Part shown: positions 1 through 9,510 of the stretch, in pieces
How positions within the stretch are numbered: position 1 is the first letter of the stretch
Layout: each line of letters begins with the position of its first letter
DNA from: Tahibacter caeni
GTDB lineage: Bacteria; Pseudomonadota; Gammaproteobacteria; Xanthomonadales; Rhodanobacteraceae
Assembly (NCBI RefSeq): GCF_024609805.1
Contig: NZ_JANFVR010000006.1
Span: 1-42,233, forward strand
DNA: 42,233 bases
Direction: 5' to 3'
Made by a program: the position numbers and the translations under genes
Notes under the pieces: generated by a model
The model's input: only the letters and a program-made list of their open reading frames with translations
What the model was told of the DNA's origin: nothing
The model's database searches: none

Positions 1-103
1 GCCGTCGCCGCGGCGCCGTCCCGCTCCGGCCGGCGGCCTCGAGCCGCCGCGAAGCGCCCCGGCGGTCGTACCGCAGGCCCGCACGGACCAGCCCGCCTGC
101 AAC

Positions 104-134
104 ATATCCTTCCATCCGGAATCGGCGATATAAT
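104..134 (+). promoter_or_regulatory. ahcY promoter with dyad operator-like element
   Basis: A perfect TATAAT -10 box lies at 129-134, so transcription should start near 140-142, just before the riboswitch. No good -35 box is visible. A dyad overlaps the -10: ATATC at 104-108, TCCGGA at 115-120 and GATAT at 127-131, symmetric about the middle of TCCGGA. The same three blocks with the same spacing occur before metF (11425-11450), which argues for a shared regulator binding site. The promoter call rests on sequence; the operator call is inference. Confidence 0.65.
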
Positions 135-149
135 CCGCGCCCTCTCGCC

Positions 150-241
150 GCCGAGGGGCGCTGCAAGTCCGTTCGCTGGGTCATCGCGAAGCGGAATCAG
201 GCTCGGCGGAATCGGGTTCCAATCCGACACCGCGCCCGCCC
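150..241 (+). promoter_or_regulatory. SAH riboswitch upstream of ahcY
   Basis: The leader holds the conserved SAH-riboswitch core, CCGAGGGGCGCTGCAA at 151-166, followed by CAGGCTCGG at 198-206. CCGAG (151-155) can pair with CTCGG (202-206), and GGGCGC (156-161) can pair with GCGCCC (232-237), giving the pseudoknotted fold of this class. Known members sit before ahcY (and often metF) in beta- and gammaproteobacteria and turn expression on when S-adenosylhomocysteine accumulates. Here the element ends about 20 nt before the ahcY start, with the ribosome binding site GGAG (251-254) just downstream, so control of translation initiation is plausible. Confidence 0.9.
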
Positions 242-260
242 TAAAGCACTGGAGTTCACC

Positions 261-1688
<1,428 letters not shown>

Positions 1689-1728
1689 GGTCGCCGCAGG
1701 CCGCCGCCTGCCGCGCCGCACGATGCGA

Positions 1729-1754
1729 AGCCGCCGGGAAACCGGCGGCTTTTT
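1729..1754 (+). terminator. Rho-independent terminator of ahcY
   Basis: A perfect 9-bp stem (AGCCGCCGG at 1729-1737 with CCGGCGGCT at 1742-1750) is closed by a GAAA tetraloop and followed directly by a run of T (1750-1754). It sits 40 nt after the ahcY stop, so ahcY is transcribed alone. Confidence 0.92.
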
Positions 1755-1923
1755 CGTATCGGCGCCTTCGCATCCGCACCACCGCCGGCGGCCGGCAACC
1801 GCACGACGGCCGATGCAGCCCCTACTAATAGCCAAGCCCCTGCTGCATCGCAACATCTAGGCAGGCCGCCGTCGCCGTGCTATCACGAAGCCGGAGGGTG
1901 CGCCTCCGCTATCGATCGGGGGC

Positions 1924-3348
1924 ATGGGGATGCCGAACGGCTTCGATGAAATGCACGACCGCGGCGGCGGCGTGCGCACGCACTACCACGCGTTCGACCA
2001 TTGGCTGCAGTCCACGCCCGAACCGCAGATCGAACGCAAGCGGCGCGAGGCCGAAATCGCCTTCCATCGGGTCGGCATCACGTTTTCGGTCTACGGCGAG
2101 GAATCCGGCAACGAGCGGCTGATTCCGTTCGATCTCGTGCCGCGCATCGTACCGGCCGCGGAGTGGAGGCAGCTCGAGGCCGGGCTGCGCCAGCGCGTGC
2201 ACGCGCTGAACCTGTTCCTCGACGACGTCTACGGCGAGCAGCGCATCCTGCGCGAAGGCCTGGTGCCGCGCGAGCTCGTGCTGCACAACAGCGAATACCG
2301 CCGCGAGATGTGCGGCATCCGCGTACCCGGCGGCACCTGGTCGCACGTGTCGGGCATCGACCTCGTGCGCGCCGGCGACGGCGAATACTACGTGCTCGAG
2401 GACAACCTGCGCGTGCCCTCGGGCGTGTCCTACATGCTCGAGAACCGGCGCATGATGGCGCGGCTGATACCGGAGCTGTTCAATCGCCAGCAGATCGCGC
2501 CGGTGGAGCGCTATCCGGACGCGCTGCTGGAAATCCTGCGCGAGGCCGCGCCGGCCGGCATCGACAATCCGGTCGTCGCCGTGCTGACGCCGGGCTCGGC
2601 GAACTCGGCCTATTTCGAGCATGCGTTCCTGGCCCAGCAGATGGGCGTGGAGCTCGTCGAGGGCGCCGACCTGTTCGTGCGCGACGCGGCCGTATATGCG
2701 CGCACGACGCGCGGACCCCAGCGCGTGCACGTGATCTACCGGCGCATCAACGACGACTATCTCGATCCGACCGTGTTCCGGCCCGATTCGCTGCTCGGCG
2801 TGCCGGGCCTGTTCGACGCCTACCGCGCCGGCCGCGTGACGCTGGCCAACGCGCCGGGCACCGGCGTCGGCGACGACAAGTCGGTCTATCCCTACGTGCC
2901 GGCGATGATCCGCTTCTACCTCAGCGAGGAGCCGATACTGCACAACGTGCCGACCTACCAGCTGCGGCGCGAGGACGACCTGCGCTACACGCTGGAACAT
3001 CTCGCCGAGCTCGTCGTGAAAGAGGTCCACGGTGCCGGCGGCTACGGCATGCTGGTCGGCCCGGCCGCGAGCAGCGCGGAAATCGAGGCCTTCCGAGCGC
3101 GCATCCTGGCCGCGCCCGACAACTACATCGCGCAGCCGACGCTGTCGCTGTCGACCTGCCCGACCTTCGTCGAGAGCGGCCTCGCGCCGCGGCACATCGA
3201 CCTGCGCCCGTACATCCTCTGCGGCCGGCGCATCCACGTGATTCCGGGCGGACTCACGCGCGTGGCCCTGCGCGAGGGCTCCCTCGTCGTCAATTCGTCC
3301 CAGGGCGGCGGCACCAAGGACACCTGGGTACTGGAAGGAGGCGCCTGA
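1924..3348 (+). CDS. Circularly permuted type 2 ATP-grasp protein (Anbu-cluster ligase)
   Basis: The 474-residue protein belongs to the circularly permuted ATP-grasp family (older names DUF404/DUF407). Supporting stretches are IPFDLVPRIVPAAEW, RVHALNLFLDDVYGEQ, YVLEDNLRVPSGVSYMLENR, VLTPGSANSAYFEHAFLAQQ, KEVHGAGGYGMLVGP and HIDLRPYILCG. Such proteins are predicted to ligate amino acids or peptides with ATP; the substrate is unknown. The family is known to cluster with alpha-E proteins and Anbu proteases, as it does here. The start is uncertain between ATG 1924 and ATG 1930; both follow a GGGGG run. A small hairpin (CGGAGG/CCTCCG, 1892-1908) lies in the leader. The stop overlaps the next start by one base (TGATG), suggesting translational coupling. 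Confidence 0.9.
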   Translation: MGMPNGFDEMHDRGGGVRTHYHAFDHWLQSTPEPQIERKRREAEIAFHRVGITFSVYGEESGNERLIPFDLVPRIVPAAEWRQLEAGLRQRVHALNLFLDDVYGEQRILREGLVPRELVLHNSEYRREMCGIRVPGGTWSHVSGIDLVRAGDGEYYVLEDNLRVPSGVSYMLENRRMMARLIPELFNRQQIAPVERYPDALLEILREAAPAGIDNPVVAVLTPGSANSAYFEHAFLAQQMGVELVEGADLFVRDAAVYARTTRGPQRVHVIYRRINDDYLDPTVFRPDSLLGVPGLFDAYRAGRVTLANAPGTGVGDDKSVYPYVPAMIRFYLSEEPILHNVPTYQLRREDDLRYTLEHLAELVVKEVHGAGGYGMLVGPAASSAEIEAFRARILAAPDNYIAQPTLSLSTCPTFVESGLAPRHIDLRPYILCGRRIHVIPGGLTRVALREGSLVVNSSQGGGTKDTWVLEGGA

Positions 3349-4340
3349 TGCTCTGCCGCACGGCCAACGACCTCTACTGGGCCTCGCGCCACATGGAGCG
3401 CGCGGAGAACACCGCGCGCCTGATCGACGTGACCCTGCGCATCGCGCAGTTGCCCGAACGCTACGACCGCGGCAAGGCCGAGGCGGCGCCGTGGCGCCGC
3501 GCGCTGGAAGCGCTGGGCATGGCCCAGGCCGTGCGCGCGCGCTACGGCGGCATCGACGCGGAAACCGTGCTGCAACATCTGCTGCTCGCCGCGGACAATC
3601 CCTCGTCGATCTACAACTGCCTGCGCGCGGCGCGCGAAGCCGCGCGCGCGCAGCGCGTCGCGATCACCGCGGAAATGTACGAGGATCTCAACACGTCCTG
3701 GCTGGACATGCGCGGCAACAGCTGGGCGCGCATCCACGGCGAGGGCATCAGCAACCTGCTCGAATGGGTCAAGAGCCGCTCGGCTTCGTTCCGCGGCGTG
3801 ACCATAGGCACACTGGGCCGCGGCGAGGGCTATCACTTCCTGCAGCTCGGCGCGTTCATCGAACGCGCCGACTGGGCCATACGCCTGCTCGACATCGCCG
3901 GCAGCGAGGACGCCGAGGGCGGCGACGGCCAGGATGCGATCGACTACTTCCGCTGGAGCGCGCTGCTGCAGTCGCTGTCGGCATTCGAGACTTACCGCCG
4001 GCTCTATCGCGAATCGGTCAGCGCCGCACGCGTGGCCGAGCTCATGCTGCTGCAGGAGACCAATCCGCGCTCGCTGGCGACCTGCACCCAGACCCTGCAC
4101 CAGGTGCTGCAGACCCTGGCCGGCGGCCAACCGCTGGAGGCGGTGCGCCGGGCCGGCGCGCTGGCCGCGCAGTCGCGCTACGCGCGCATCGACGAAGTCC
4201 TCGCCACCGGCCTGGAGGCCTGGCTGCAGGATGCGATGGGCAGACTGATCCGGCTCGGCGAGGAAATCCATCGCCAGTTCATGGTGTCCACCGATCTCGC
4301 CGCTCCGCTGCCGGCGCAGCAGAACCAGGGGGCGGGCTGA
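3348..4340 (+). CDS. Alpha-E domain protein (DUF403)
   Basis: This 330-residue all-helical protein opens with LCRTANDLYWASRHMERAEN, the usual alpha-E family start, and continues with YEDLNTSWLDMRGN and FLQLGAFIERADWAIRLLDI. Its biochemical role is not established. Comparative genomics pairs it with the circularly permuted ATP-grasp protein, a transglutaminase-like peptidase and Anbu, in proposed peptide synthesis or turnover clusters. The frame stays open upstream, but the true start is the ATG at 3348, which overlaps the preceding stop and follows GGAAGGAGG at 3333-3341. No signal peptide or membrane helix is visible, so it should be cytosolic. The 125-bp gap after it holds a palindrome (4369-4391), and the transglutaminase-like gene often found next is absent. 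Confidence 0.9.
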   Translation: MLCRTANDLYWASRHMERAENTARLIDVTLRIAQLPERYDRGKAEAAPWRRALEALGMAQAVRARYGGIDAETVLQHLLLAADNPSSIYNCLRAAREAARAQRVAITAEMYEDLNTSWLDMRGNSWARIHGEGISNLLEWVKSRSASFRGVTIGTLGRGEGYHFLQLGAFIERADWAIRLLDIAGSEDAEGGDGQDAIDYFRWSALLQSLSAFETYRRLYRESVSAARVAELMLLQETNPRSLATCTQTLHQVLQTLAGGQPLEAVRRAGALAAQSRYARIDEVLATGLEAWLQDAMGRLIRLGEEIHRQFMVSTDLAAPLPAQQNQGAG

Positions 4341-4368
4341 GCCGTGGCGCGAAGCCGCCGCGCACCGC

Positions 4369-4391
4369 GGCCGGAGCGGACCGCTCCGGCC
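4369..4391. repeat. Perfect 11-bp inverted repeat between alpha-E and Anbu genes
   Basis: GGCCGGAGCGG and CCGCTCCGGCC flank a single central A. There is no T run, so it is not a typical intrinsic terminator. It could be an mRNA processing or stability hairpin within the cluster, or a protein binding site. Confidence 0.5.
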
Positions 4392-4465
4392 CGGCATTCC
4401 CTTTCCGCCGCCGCGGCGGGGCGGCAGAATCCGCCTCCGCCGCTTCCTGAGCCAGTGTCGAATCC

Positions 4466-5200
4466 ATGACCTACTGCATAGGCCTGAATCTCGAACAGGG
4501 ACTGCTGTTCGCCTCCGACTCGCGCACCAACGCCGGCGTCGACGATGTGCGCCGCGCGAGCAAGATGCGCGTGTTCGCCGTGCCGGGCCAGCGCCTGATC
4601 GTGACCTTGTCCGCGGGCAACCTGTCGCTGACCCAGAACGCGATGAACCTGCTCGAACACCGCGCCCGGCACGCGCCGGAACAGTCCTCGGTATACAACG
4701 CGAGCTCGCTGTTCGAGGTCGCCGGACTCGTCGGCGACGCGCTGCGCGAGATCCGCAAGCGCGACGAGCCCTATCTGCGCTCCAGCGGCATCGATCCCAG
4801 CGGCTCGTTCATCGTCGGCGGACAGATAGCCGGCGAGGCGCCGCGCCTGTTCCTCGTCTATTCCGAAGGCAATTTCATCGAGAGCAATCCGGACACGCCG
4901 TGGTTCCAGACCGGCGAGATCAAGTTCGGCAAGCCGATCCTCGACCGCATCGTGCGCTACGACACCTCGCTGGCCGAGGCGACCAAATGCGCGCTGGTCT
5001 CGCTGGATTCGACCATGCGCTCCAATCTCTCGGTAGGCCCGCCGATCGATCTGCTGCTGTACCGCCGCGACACGCTGACGATCACCCAGCAGCAGCGTCT
5101 CGGCGACGACGACGCCTATCTCAATCTCGTGCGCCGGCAATGGAACGACAGCCTGCGCGCCGCGCTGCTGGCCCTGCCCGGGCCCGACTGGACCATCTGA
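4466..5200 (+). CDS. Anbu-type proteasome-like protease (ancestral beta subunit)
   Basis: This 244-residue cytosolic Ntn-hydrolase belongs to the Anbu (bacterial proteasome-homologue) branch of the 20S/HslV family. Removing the initiator Met leaves Thr as residue 1 (TYCIGLNLEQG). Asp17 (FASDSRTN) and Lys32 (RRASKM) occupy the usual proteasome active-site positions, and SAGNLSLTQNAMN fits the Anbu fold. No AAA+ unfoldase is encoded nearby, as is normal for Anbu. The gene follows the ATP-grasp and alpha-E genes, its known partners. The ATG at 4466 has only a weak ribosome binding site. The annotation as a proteasome-type protease is secure; its substrate is unknown. Confidence 0.93.
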   Translation: MTYCIGLNLEQGLLFASDSRTNAGVDDVRRASKMRVFAVPGQRLIVTLSAGNLSLTQNAMNLLEHRARHAPEQSSVYNASSLFEVAGLVGDALREIRKRDEPYLRSSGIDPSGSFIVGGQIAGEAPRLFLVYSEGNFIESNPDTPWFQTGEIKFGKPILDRIVRYDTSLAEATKCALVSLDSTMRSNLSVGPPIDLLLYRRDTLTITQQQRLGDDDAYLNLVRRQWNDSLRAALLALPGPDWTI

Positions 5201-5255
5201 CCGGCGCCGCGCAGGCCTGCCGCGCGCGGGCCGGCATCGTTTCCGGCCGCGCCGT

Positions 5256-6713
5256 TCAGCGCCGCGAGCAGCCGTAGCTGCCCTCCGGGTGGTTCTCGAA
5301 GTCGCCGAGGAAGATCGTGTCGGCGCGGTACTCGTAGGCGCCGACATCGACGACGCCGTAGCGACGCGCGAACGGCGCGCCGCGTTCGTCGTAGGACAGG
5401 CCCGTCGTGTCCTCCCCGCGCTCGCAGGCCGGGCTGCCGACACCGAGCGCGTGGGTCGGCACCGCACCGCCGTTGCCGGCGAGCGGCAGCAGCAGCGGGT
5501 CCACATCGACAAGGTTGTCGACGCTGACGCCGTTGAGCACGCCCGCTTCCGGCGCGACGCGGATCAGGCTGCGCCGGGCCGACAGCAGGCTCGGCGGACC
5601 GTCGATGTCCACGCCGCGCGCGAGCTCGCTCGGCAGCAGGGCGGAGCCGCGCGTATTGCCGGCCACGACGGTGCTGATCAGCTCCAGCGTGTGCCCGCCT
5701 TCGCCGACGTAGACGCCGCCGCCGATGCCGATGCCGTCGCCGGCCGCGTCGGCGGCCGGCGCCCGGTTGTACGCGACCGTGCTGTTGCGCAGCTGCAGCC
5801 GCCCGTGCACGAGAGCCACGCCCGAGCCGTGTCCCGCCTCGTGCCGCACCGTGTTGCCCGACAGCGTGCTGTTCTGCACGAGCAGCGCACCGGCATCGGT
5901 GACGCCGAGCAGATAGGCGCCGCCGCCGGCGTATTCCGCCGCGTTGCCGCTGAGCGTGCTCGCGGTGATCCCGACGTCCGGCACCGACAAGGCCAGTCCG
6001 CCGCCGGAATGGGCGGCCGTATTGTTCTCGACGCGGCTGGCGATCAGGTCGAAACGGGTGGTCACGCCGGTGGCGCCGGCGGCGCCGCCGAACGCGGCGT
6101 CGTTGGCGACGAACACGCTGCGCTCCACGCGCACCTGGCTTTCCTCCGCCGCCAGCGCGCCGCCGACATCCGCGGCCGCGTTCTCGCGCAGCACCGAGTC
6201 GAGCAGGGTCAGCCGGCTCTGGTACACGTACAGCGCGCCGCCCGAGGCCTGGGCGCGATTGCCGGCGAACACGCAGTTCTCCACGCGCGCTCTGGCGAAA
6301 TCCAGCACCGCGACCGCGCCGCCGCCGGTGTTGCCGCTGCTGCCGCCGGTGAACGAGAGCCCGCGCAGCACGACGTCGACGGCGTCGGGATGGTTGATGT
6401 CGCCGACGATGCTCAGCGCGCGCGACGCGGCGCCGGGGTCGATCCCGCTCGTCGCCGGTCCCAGCCCCTGGATCTCGAGCGCGCCGGTGATCGTCAGCTC
6501 GCCGGCGGTCAGCGACACCGTGCCGCCGGACGCGATGAAAATGCGGTCCGCGCCCGGTGCCGCGTTGGCCGCGGCGACGGCCGCACGCAGCATGCCGGGC
6601 TGCGGTGGATTGCTGTCGTCCAGGCGCGTGACCTGGAAGTCGGACGCATGGACGCAGGAACATCCCAGCAGCAGGCCGAAACCTGCCGGGGCGAAAAGAC
6701 GGGAAGCACGCAT
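5256..6713 (-). CDS. Secreted right-handed beta-helix protein (choice-of-anchor Q type)
   Basis: This is a 485-residue exported protein. The ATG at 6713 follows AAGGA and begins a signal peptide (RASRLFAPAGFGLLLGCSC, with cleavage likely after VHA). The body is a series of short beta-helix turns such as NCVFAGNRAQASGGALYV and STLSGNAAEYAGGGAYL, resembling polymorphic outer-membrane repeat proteins. Near the end, SYDERGAPFARRYGVVDVGA is the hallmark of the choice-of-anchor Q domain. The tail IFLGDFENHPEGSYGCSRR resembles short C-terminal FxDGFE-type tails on exported proteins of this order. The role is probably surface or extracellular binding. It converges with the Anbu gene across 55 bp and is not obviously in an operon. 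Confidence 0.85.
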   Translation of the reverse strand: MRASRLFAPAGFGLLLGCSCVHASDFQVTRLDDSNPPQPGMLRAAVAAANAAPGADRIFIASGGTVSLTAGELTITGALEIQGLGPATSGIDPGAASRALSIVGDINHPDAVDVVLRGLSFTGGSSGNTGGGAVAVLDFARARVENCVFAGNRAQASGGALYVYQSRLTLLDSVLRENAAADVGGALAAEESQVRVERSVFVANDAAFGGAAGATGVTTRFDLIASRVENNTAAHSGGGLALSVPDVGITASTLSGNAAEYAGGGAYLLGVTDAGALLVQNSTLSGNTVRHEAGHGSGVALVHGRLQLRNSTVAYNRAPAADAAGDGIGIGGGVYVGEGGHTLELISTVVAGNTRGSALLPSELARGVDIDGPPSLLSARRSLIRVAPEAGVLNGVSVDNLVDVDPLLLPLAGNGGAVPTHALGVGSPACERGEDTTGLSYDERGAPFARRYGVVDVGAYEYRADTIFLGDFENHPEGSYGCSRR

Positions 6714-6995
6714 GGAACAGAAATCCTTGTTTCGATGACACCCGGGATGGCGGCACGACCGCCGCCATCGGTGCATTGCAGCGAGGCGCCGCCGGCGCTG
6801 CTTGATGCGGATTTCAAGGATTTCTCAAGCTTGGCAAGGCAGTGATCCGAAAGCCGGTTTTACCCGAGCAGCGAGAATCCCGGCGGCGCCGGCCCACCGC
6901 CCGGAATCGCTGCGCGAGCCGGGACGCGCAGCCGCCGCGCCGGCAGCGCGCCCGAGTCCCGTGCGCCTGGCTGCCGGCGAACCGGCTGGCGGCGC

Positions 6996-8033
6996 CTACG
7001 ACTTCGCCGGCTCGGCGGGTCTGGTTCCGCTGCCGCGCAGGCCGACTACCTTGGCCAGCAGGCCGAACCAATACGGAGCGCCGAGAGTTCCGGCGAGCGC
7101 CGTCACGGCCCAGCCGAGCAGCTTCACGAGCCAGTCCGACAAGGTCCACTGCTTCGCGCGCCGGGCGAACTCGTCGCCGCAGGCCCGCGCCGCGTCCTTC
7201 AGCACGTTGCCGTCCGGCGTCGCGTTGCCCTCGGGCTTGACCGAACCGACGACGTTCGCCGCGGCGATGCAGGCATAGCCCAGCGGAATCTGCCCGGCGC
7301 CGAGCGACAGCGCCCACCGGGCCAGTTCCTGCGCCTGCTGCGGCGTGAGCGTGCCTTCGGCGATCGCGGCCCCGTCGACCGGGCCGAGACGCTTGTCGCG
7401 CACGGAATCGGCCACCTGGCCGGCGATGCGGGAAGTCAGTTCGGGGGCGCCGTCGAGCGCGCGGAAAATCGCGATCGCATCGACGTTGAACAGCGCTGCC
7501 GCCAGCAGGCCGACGACGAACAGCCGGCGCTGCGCGGCCGCCTTGTACCAGCCGCTGACACGTTTCATGCCCGCGCCGAACCAATCCTCCAGTCCCTTCA
7601 ACGCGGCGGCCAGTTCGCCGTTGGCGCGATCGAGGATGGGCAGCAGGGAGTCCGCCAGCGGCGAGTTCTGGCGGGCCAGCGCCTGGGTCGCGTCGACCAG
7701 ACCCTGGAACGTCAACGTGGTGGAGGCGCCCCCCGACGTCGCGGCGGCGCGGCGCAGCACCACGGCGGCCAGCGCGAGCGAGAAATTGGGCGGCTCGACG
7801 TACGACGGCGGCTTGCCGCGCGCCGCACGGTCCCGATAGAGGCCGCCGATCAGCGGATGCTGCAGCAATCGGTCGGAGATCGCCTCGTCGTCGATCAGGC
7901 GCTTCACGCCGAGCAGCAGCCATTTTCCGCGCAGGCCGCGAAACTGCGCCCACCACTCCAGGATGCCGCTGACGACGATCGAGAACACGAGGAACACGAA
8001 GACCAGGCAGGTCAGCAGGTTGAGAATGGCCAT
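6996..8033 (-). CDS. Membrane protein of unknown function coupled to the DUF2235 hydrolase
   Basis: I do not recognise a family for this 345-residue protein. It starts with a membrane helix (AILNLLTCLVFVFLVFSIVV, residues 2-22) followed by a cytosolic-looking domain with LRGKWLLLGVKRLIDDEAIS. A second hydrophobic stretch (RLFVVGLLAAALFNVDAIAI), a possible third (IPLGYACIAAANVVG) and a C-terminal one (LLGWAVTALAGTLGAPYWFG) follow. The ATG overlaps the upstream hydrolase stop by one base (TGATG), so the two are very likely translated together and may act together. It could anchor, regulate or neutralise the hydrolase; none of these is shown. Confidence 0.8.
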   Translation of the reverse strand: MAILNLLTCLVFVFLVFSIVVSGILEWWAQFRGLRGKWLLLGVKRLIDDEAISDRLLQHPLIGGLYRDRAARGKPPSYVEPPNFSLALAAVVLRRAAATSGGASTTLTFQGLVDATQALARQNSPLADSLLPILDRANGELAAALKGLEDWFGAGMKRVSGWYKAAAQRRLFVVGLLAAALFNVDAIAIFRALDGAPELTSRIAGQVADSVRDKRLGPVDGAAIAEGTLTPQQAQELARWALSLGAGQIPLGYACIAAANVVGSVKPEGNATPDGNVLKDAARACGDEFARRAKQWTLSDWLVKLLGWAVTALAGTLGAPYWFGLLAKVVGLRGSGTRPAEPAKS

Positions 8034-9409
8034 CACACGGCTCCCGCGCTGACGACATAGTTCTTTCCATCCGGAGCCGGGTCGGAAACCGCGTTGAACG
8101 AGACGTCGGTGCGGCCGGCCTGGGCGAGATTCGGCGGGCGGTAGTCGTCGTCGGCGCGCCATTTGGCGAACGCCGTCGGATCGACGGTCTGGTTGATGCC
8201 GTCGAGCCGCACGAGCATGCGCCGGTACACCGGACCGCCGCCGACGAACGGCAGCGAGCGCATCGCCTTGTAGGTTCCGCCGAGGAAACTCGCATAGCTG
8301 TCGTGCACGGGAGACAGGTGCTCCCTGCCGTCGAGCTCGAAGGACGCCGGCGCCTGCGCCAGGGACGGCGGGATCTGTCCGGCCACCGCCGTGCGCCGGT
8401 CGTTGAGGAATTCCAGGCCGCATTCGGCCGCGCGGTCGGCGATCCACTTCAGCGGCGGCGCCGGCAGCAGGCAGTTCTCGTAACCGCCGCCGACATCGGC
8501 GTGCGCGCCGGGAAACCAGCGCTGCTCCACGGCTTCGGTCGTCGGCGCCGCGTCGGTCCACAACGCCGGCGTGTACGGCAGGCGATGCTCGTCGATGGCC
8601 AGCGCATGAAACGCATTGCGCACACCGGCACCGAGGCGGGTGTCGTGAAATTCGTAGCGGTTGGAAAACCGCCACAGCCAGTCCTCGTCGAACACACGCG
8701 GAATGCCCAGCGCGCCTACCGTGTCCCAGACGCCGACGAAATGGATCCGCACCGGGTAATGGCAGTTCTGGCGAAACGCGTCGAGCCGCTTCGCGTAGGT
8801 GTCGGTGAGCCTGGCGCCGGGCTTGGGCCGGGTGCGATAGAGCTCCCACGCGTCGCGGATCTGCGGATCGTCCGCGAGGGCCAGGCTCGCGGCTTTCCTG
8901 TTCCGGCCGAGCTGCCTCGGAATGCCGAGAAAGTTGATCAGCCCGGCGAGGCTGCGCGCGGTGAACGCGCCGCGCGAAAAACCGAACAGGAAAATGTCGG
9001 GACCGGTCACGAACTCCAGTCCCTCTCGCGGCTGCGGCGTGGACGGCAGGTCGCCGTTGGCCAGGCGCTGGATGCCGGTCGCCGGCCGCGTCGCGCAGCT
9101 CGCCGCGGCGACCGGAGCCGGCGCGGGGGAGCGCACGGGCGTGGGCTGCGCGGTGAATTGCGTGGCGAGCCAGGCGTAGCCGGTGCGGATGTTGCGATCC
9201 ATGCCCATGCCGAAGGCACCGCCGCGGATCCGGTCGAACTGGCCAGTGCCGACGCCCTCGTCGTAGAACTTCCGCTGCGACGCCAGCCCGCAGGTTTCGT
9301 CGGCGATCTGCGCGTACAGGTTCGATACGTTGGTATGCGATGCGAGGCTGTTCCAGGTGCCGTCGAAACAGAGCACCAGGCGCTCGCGCGTGGGATTGAC
9401 GACGCCCAT
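8033..9409 (-). CDS. DUF2235 (Tle1-like) alpha/beta hydrolase
   Basis: This 458-residue protein has the DUF2235 signature: the opening LVLCFDGTWNSLASHTNVSN, the nucleophile elbow FGFSRGAFTARSLAG (GxSxG, Ser about 145), VGVWDTVGALG, and WFPGAHADVGGGY carrying the likely acid and His. DUF2235 includes the type VI secretion phospholipases Tle1 and many uncharacterised hydrolases. No secretion genes, VgrG or PAAR are nearby, so an effector role is unsupported. The start at 9409 follows GGAAGGAA; the frame stays open upstream but that part is low-complexity. There is no signal peptide. It is translationally coupled to the following membrane-protein gene. Confidence 0.88.
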   Translation of the reverse strand: MGVVNPTRERLVLCFDGTWNSLASHTNVSNLYAQIADETCGLASQRKFYDEGVGTGQFDRIRGGAFGMGMDRNIRTGYAWLATQFTAQPTPVRSPAPAPVAAASCATRPATGIQRLANGDLPSTPQPREGLEFVTGPDIFLFGFSRGAFTARSLAGLINFLGIPRQLGRNRKAASLALADDPQIRDAWELYRTRPKPGARLTDTYAKRLDAFRQNCHYPVRIHFVGVWDTVGALGIPRVFDEDWLWRFSNRYEFHDTRLGAGVRNAFHALAIDEHRLPYTPALWTDAAPTTEAVEQRWFPGAHADVGGGYENCLLPAPPLKWIADRAAECGLEFLNDRRTAVAGQIPPSLAQAPASFELDGREHLSPVHDSYASFLGGTYKAMRSLPFVGGGPVYRRMLVRLDGINQTVDPTAFAKWRADDDYRPPNLAQAGRTDVSFNAVSDPAPDGKNYVVSAGAV

Positions 9410-9510
9410 GTTCCTTCCCCCAGCAGACGTTGTGCAGGGAAAGTGCATCGAGGCAGCCGTTTCTCCCAGGCTGCGCGCCGGCAGGCCGGCACAGCGGTCG
9501 GGCGCCGCGC

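Noticed and set aside
1909-4397. Long antisense frames opposite the ATP-grasp and alpha-E genes
   Set aside because: Arg/Ala/Gly/His-rich translations without recognisable motifs; the plus-strand genes have clear families and ribosome binding sites.
8033-9409. Type VI secretion effector (Tle1) locus
   Set aside because: The DUF2235 fold fits, but there is no VgrG, PAAR, Hcp or adaptor nearby and no typical lipoprotein immunity gene, so only the enzyme family is claimed.
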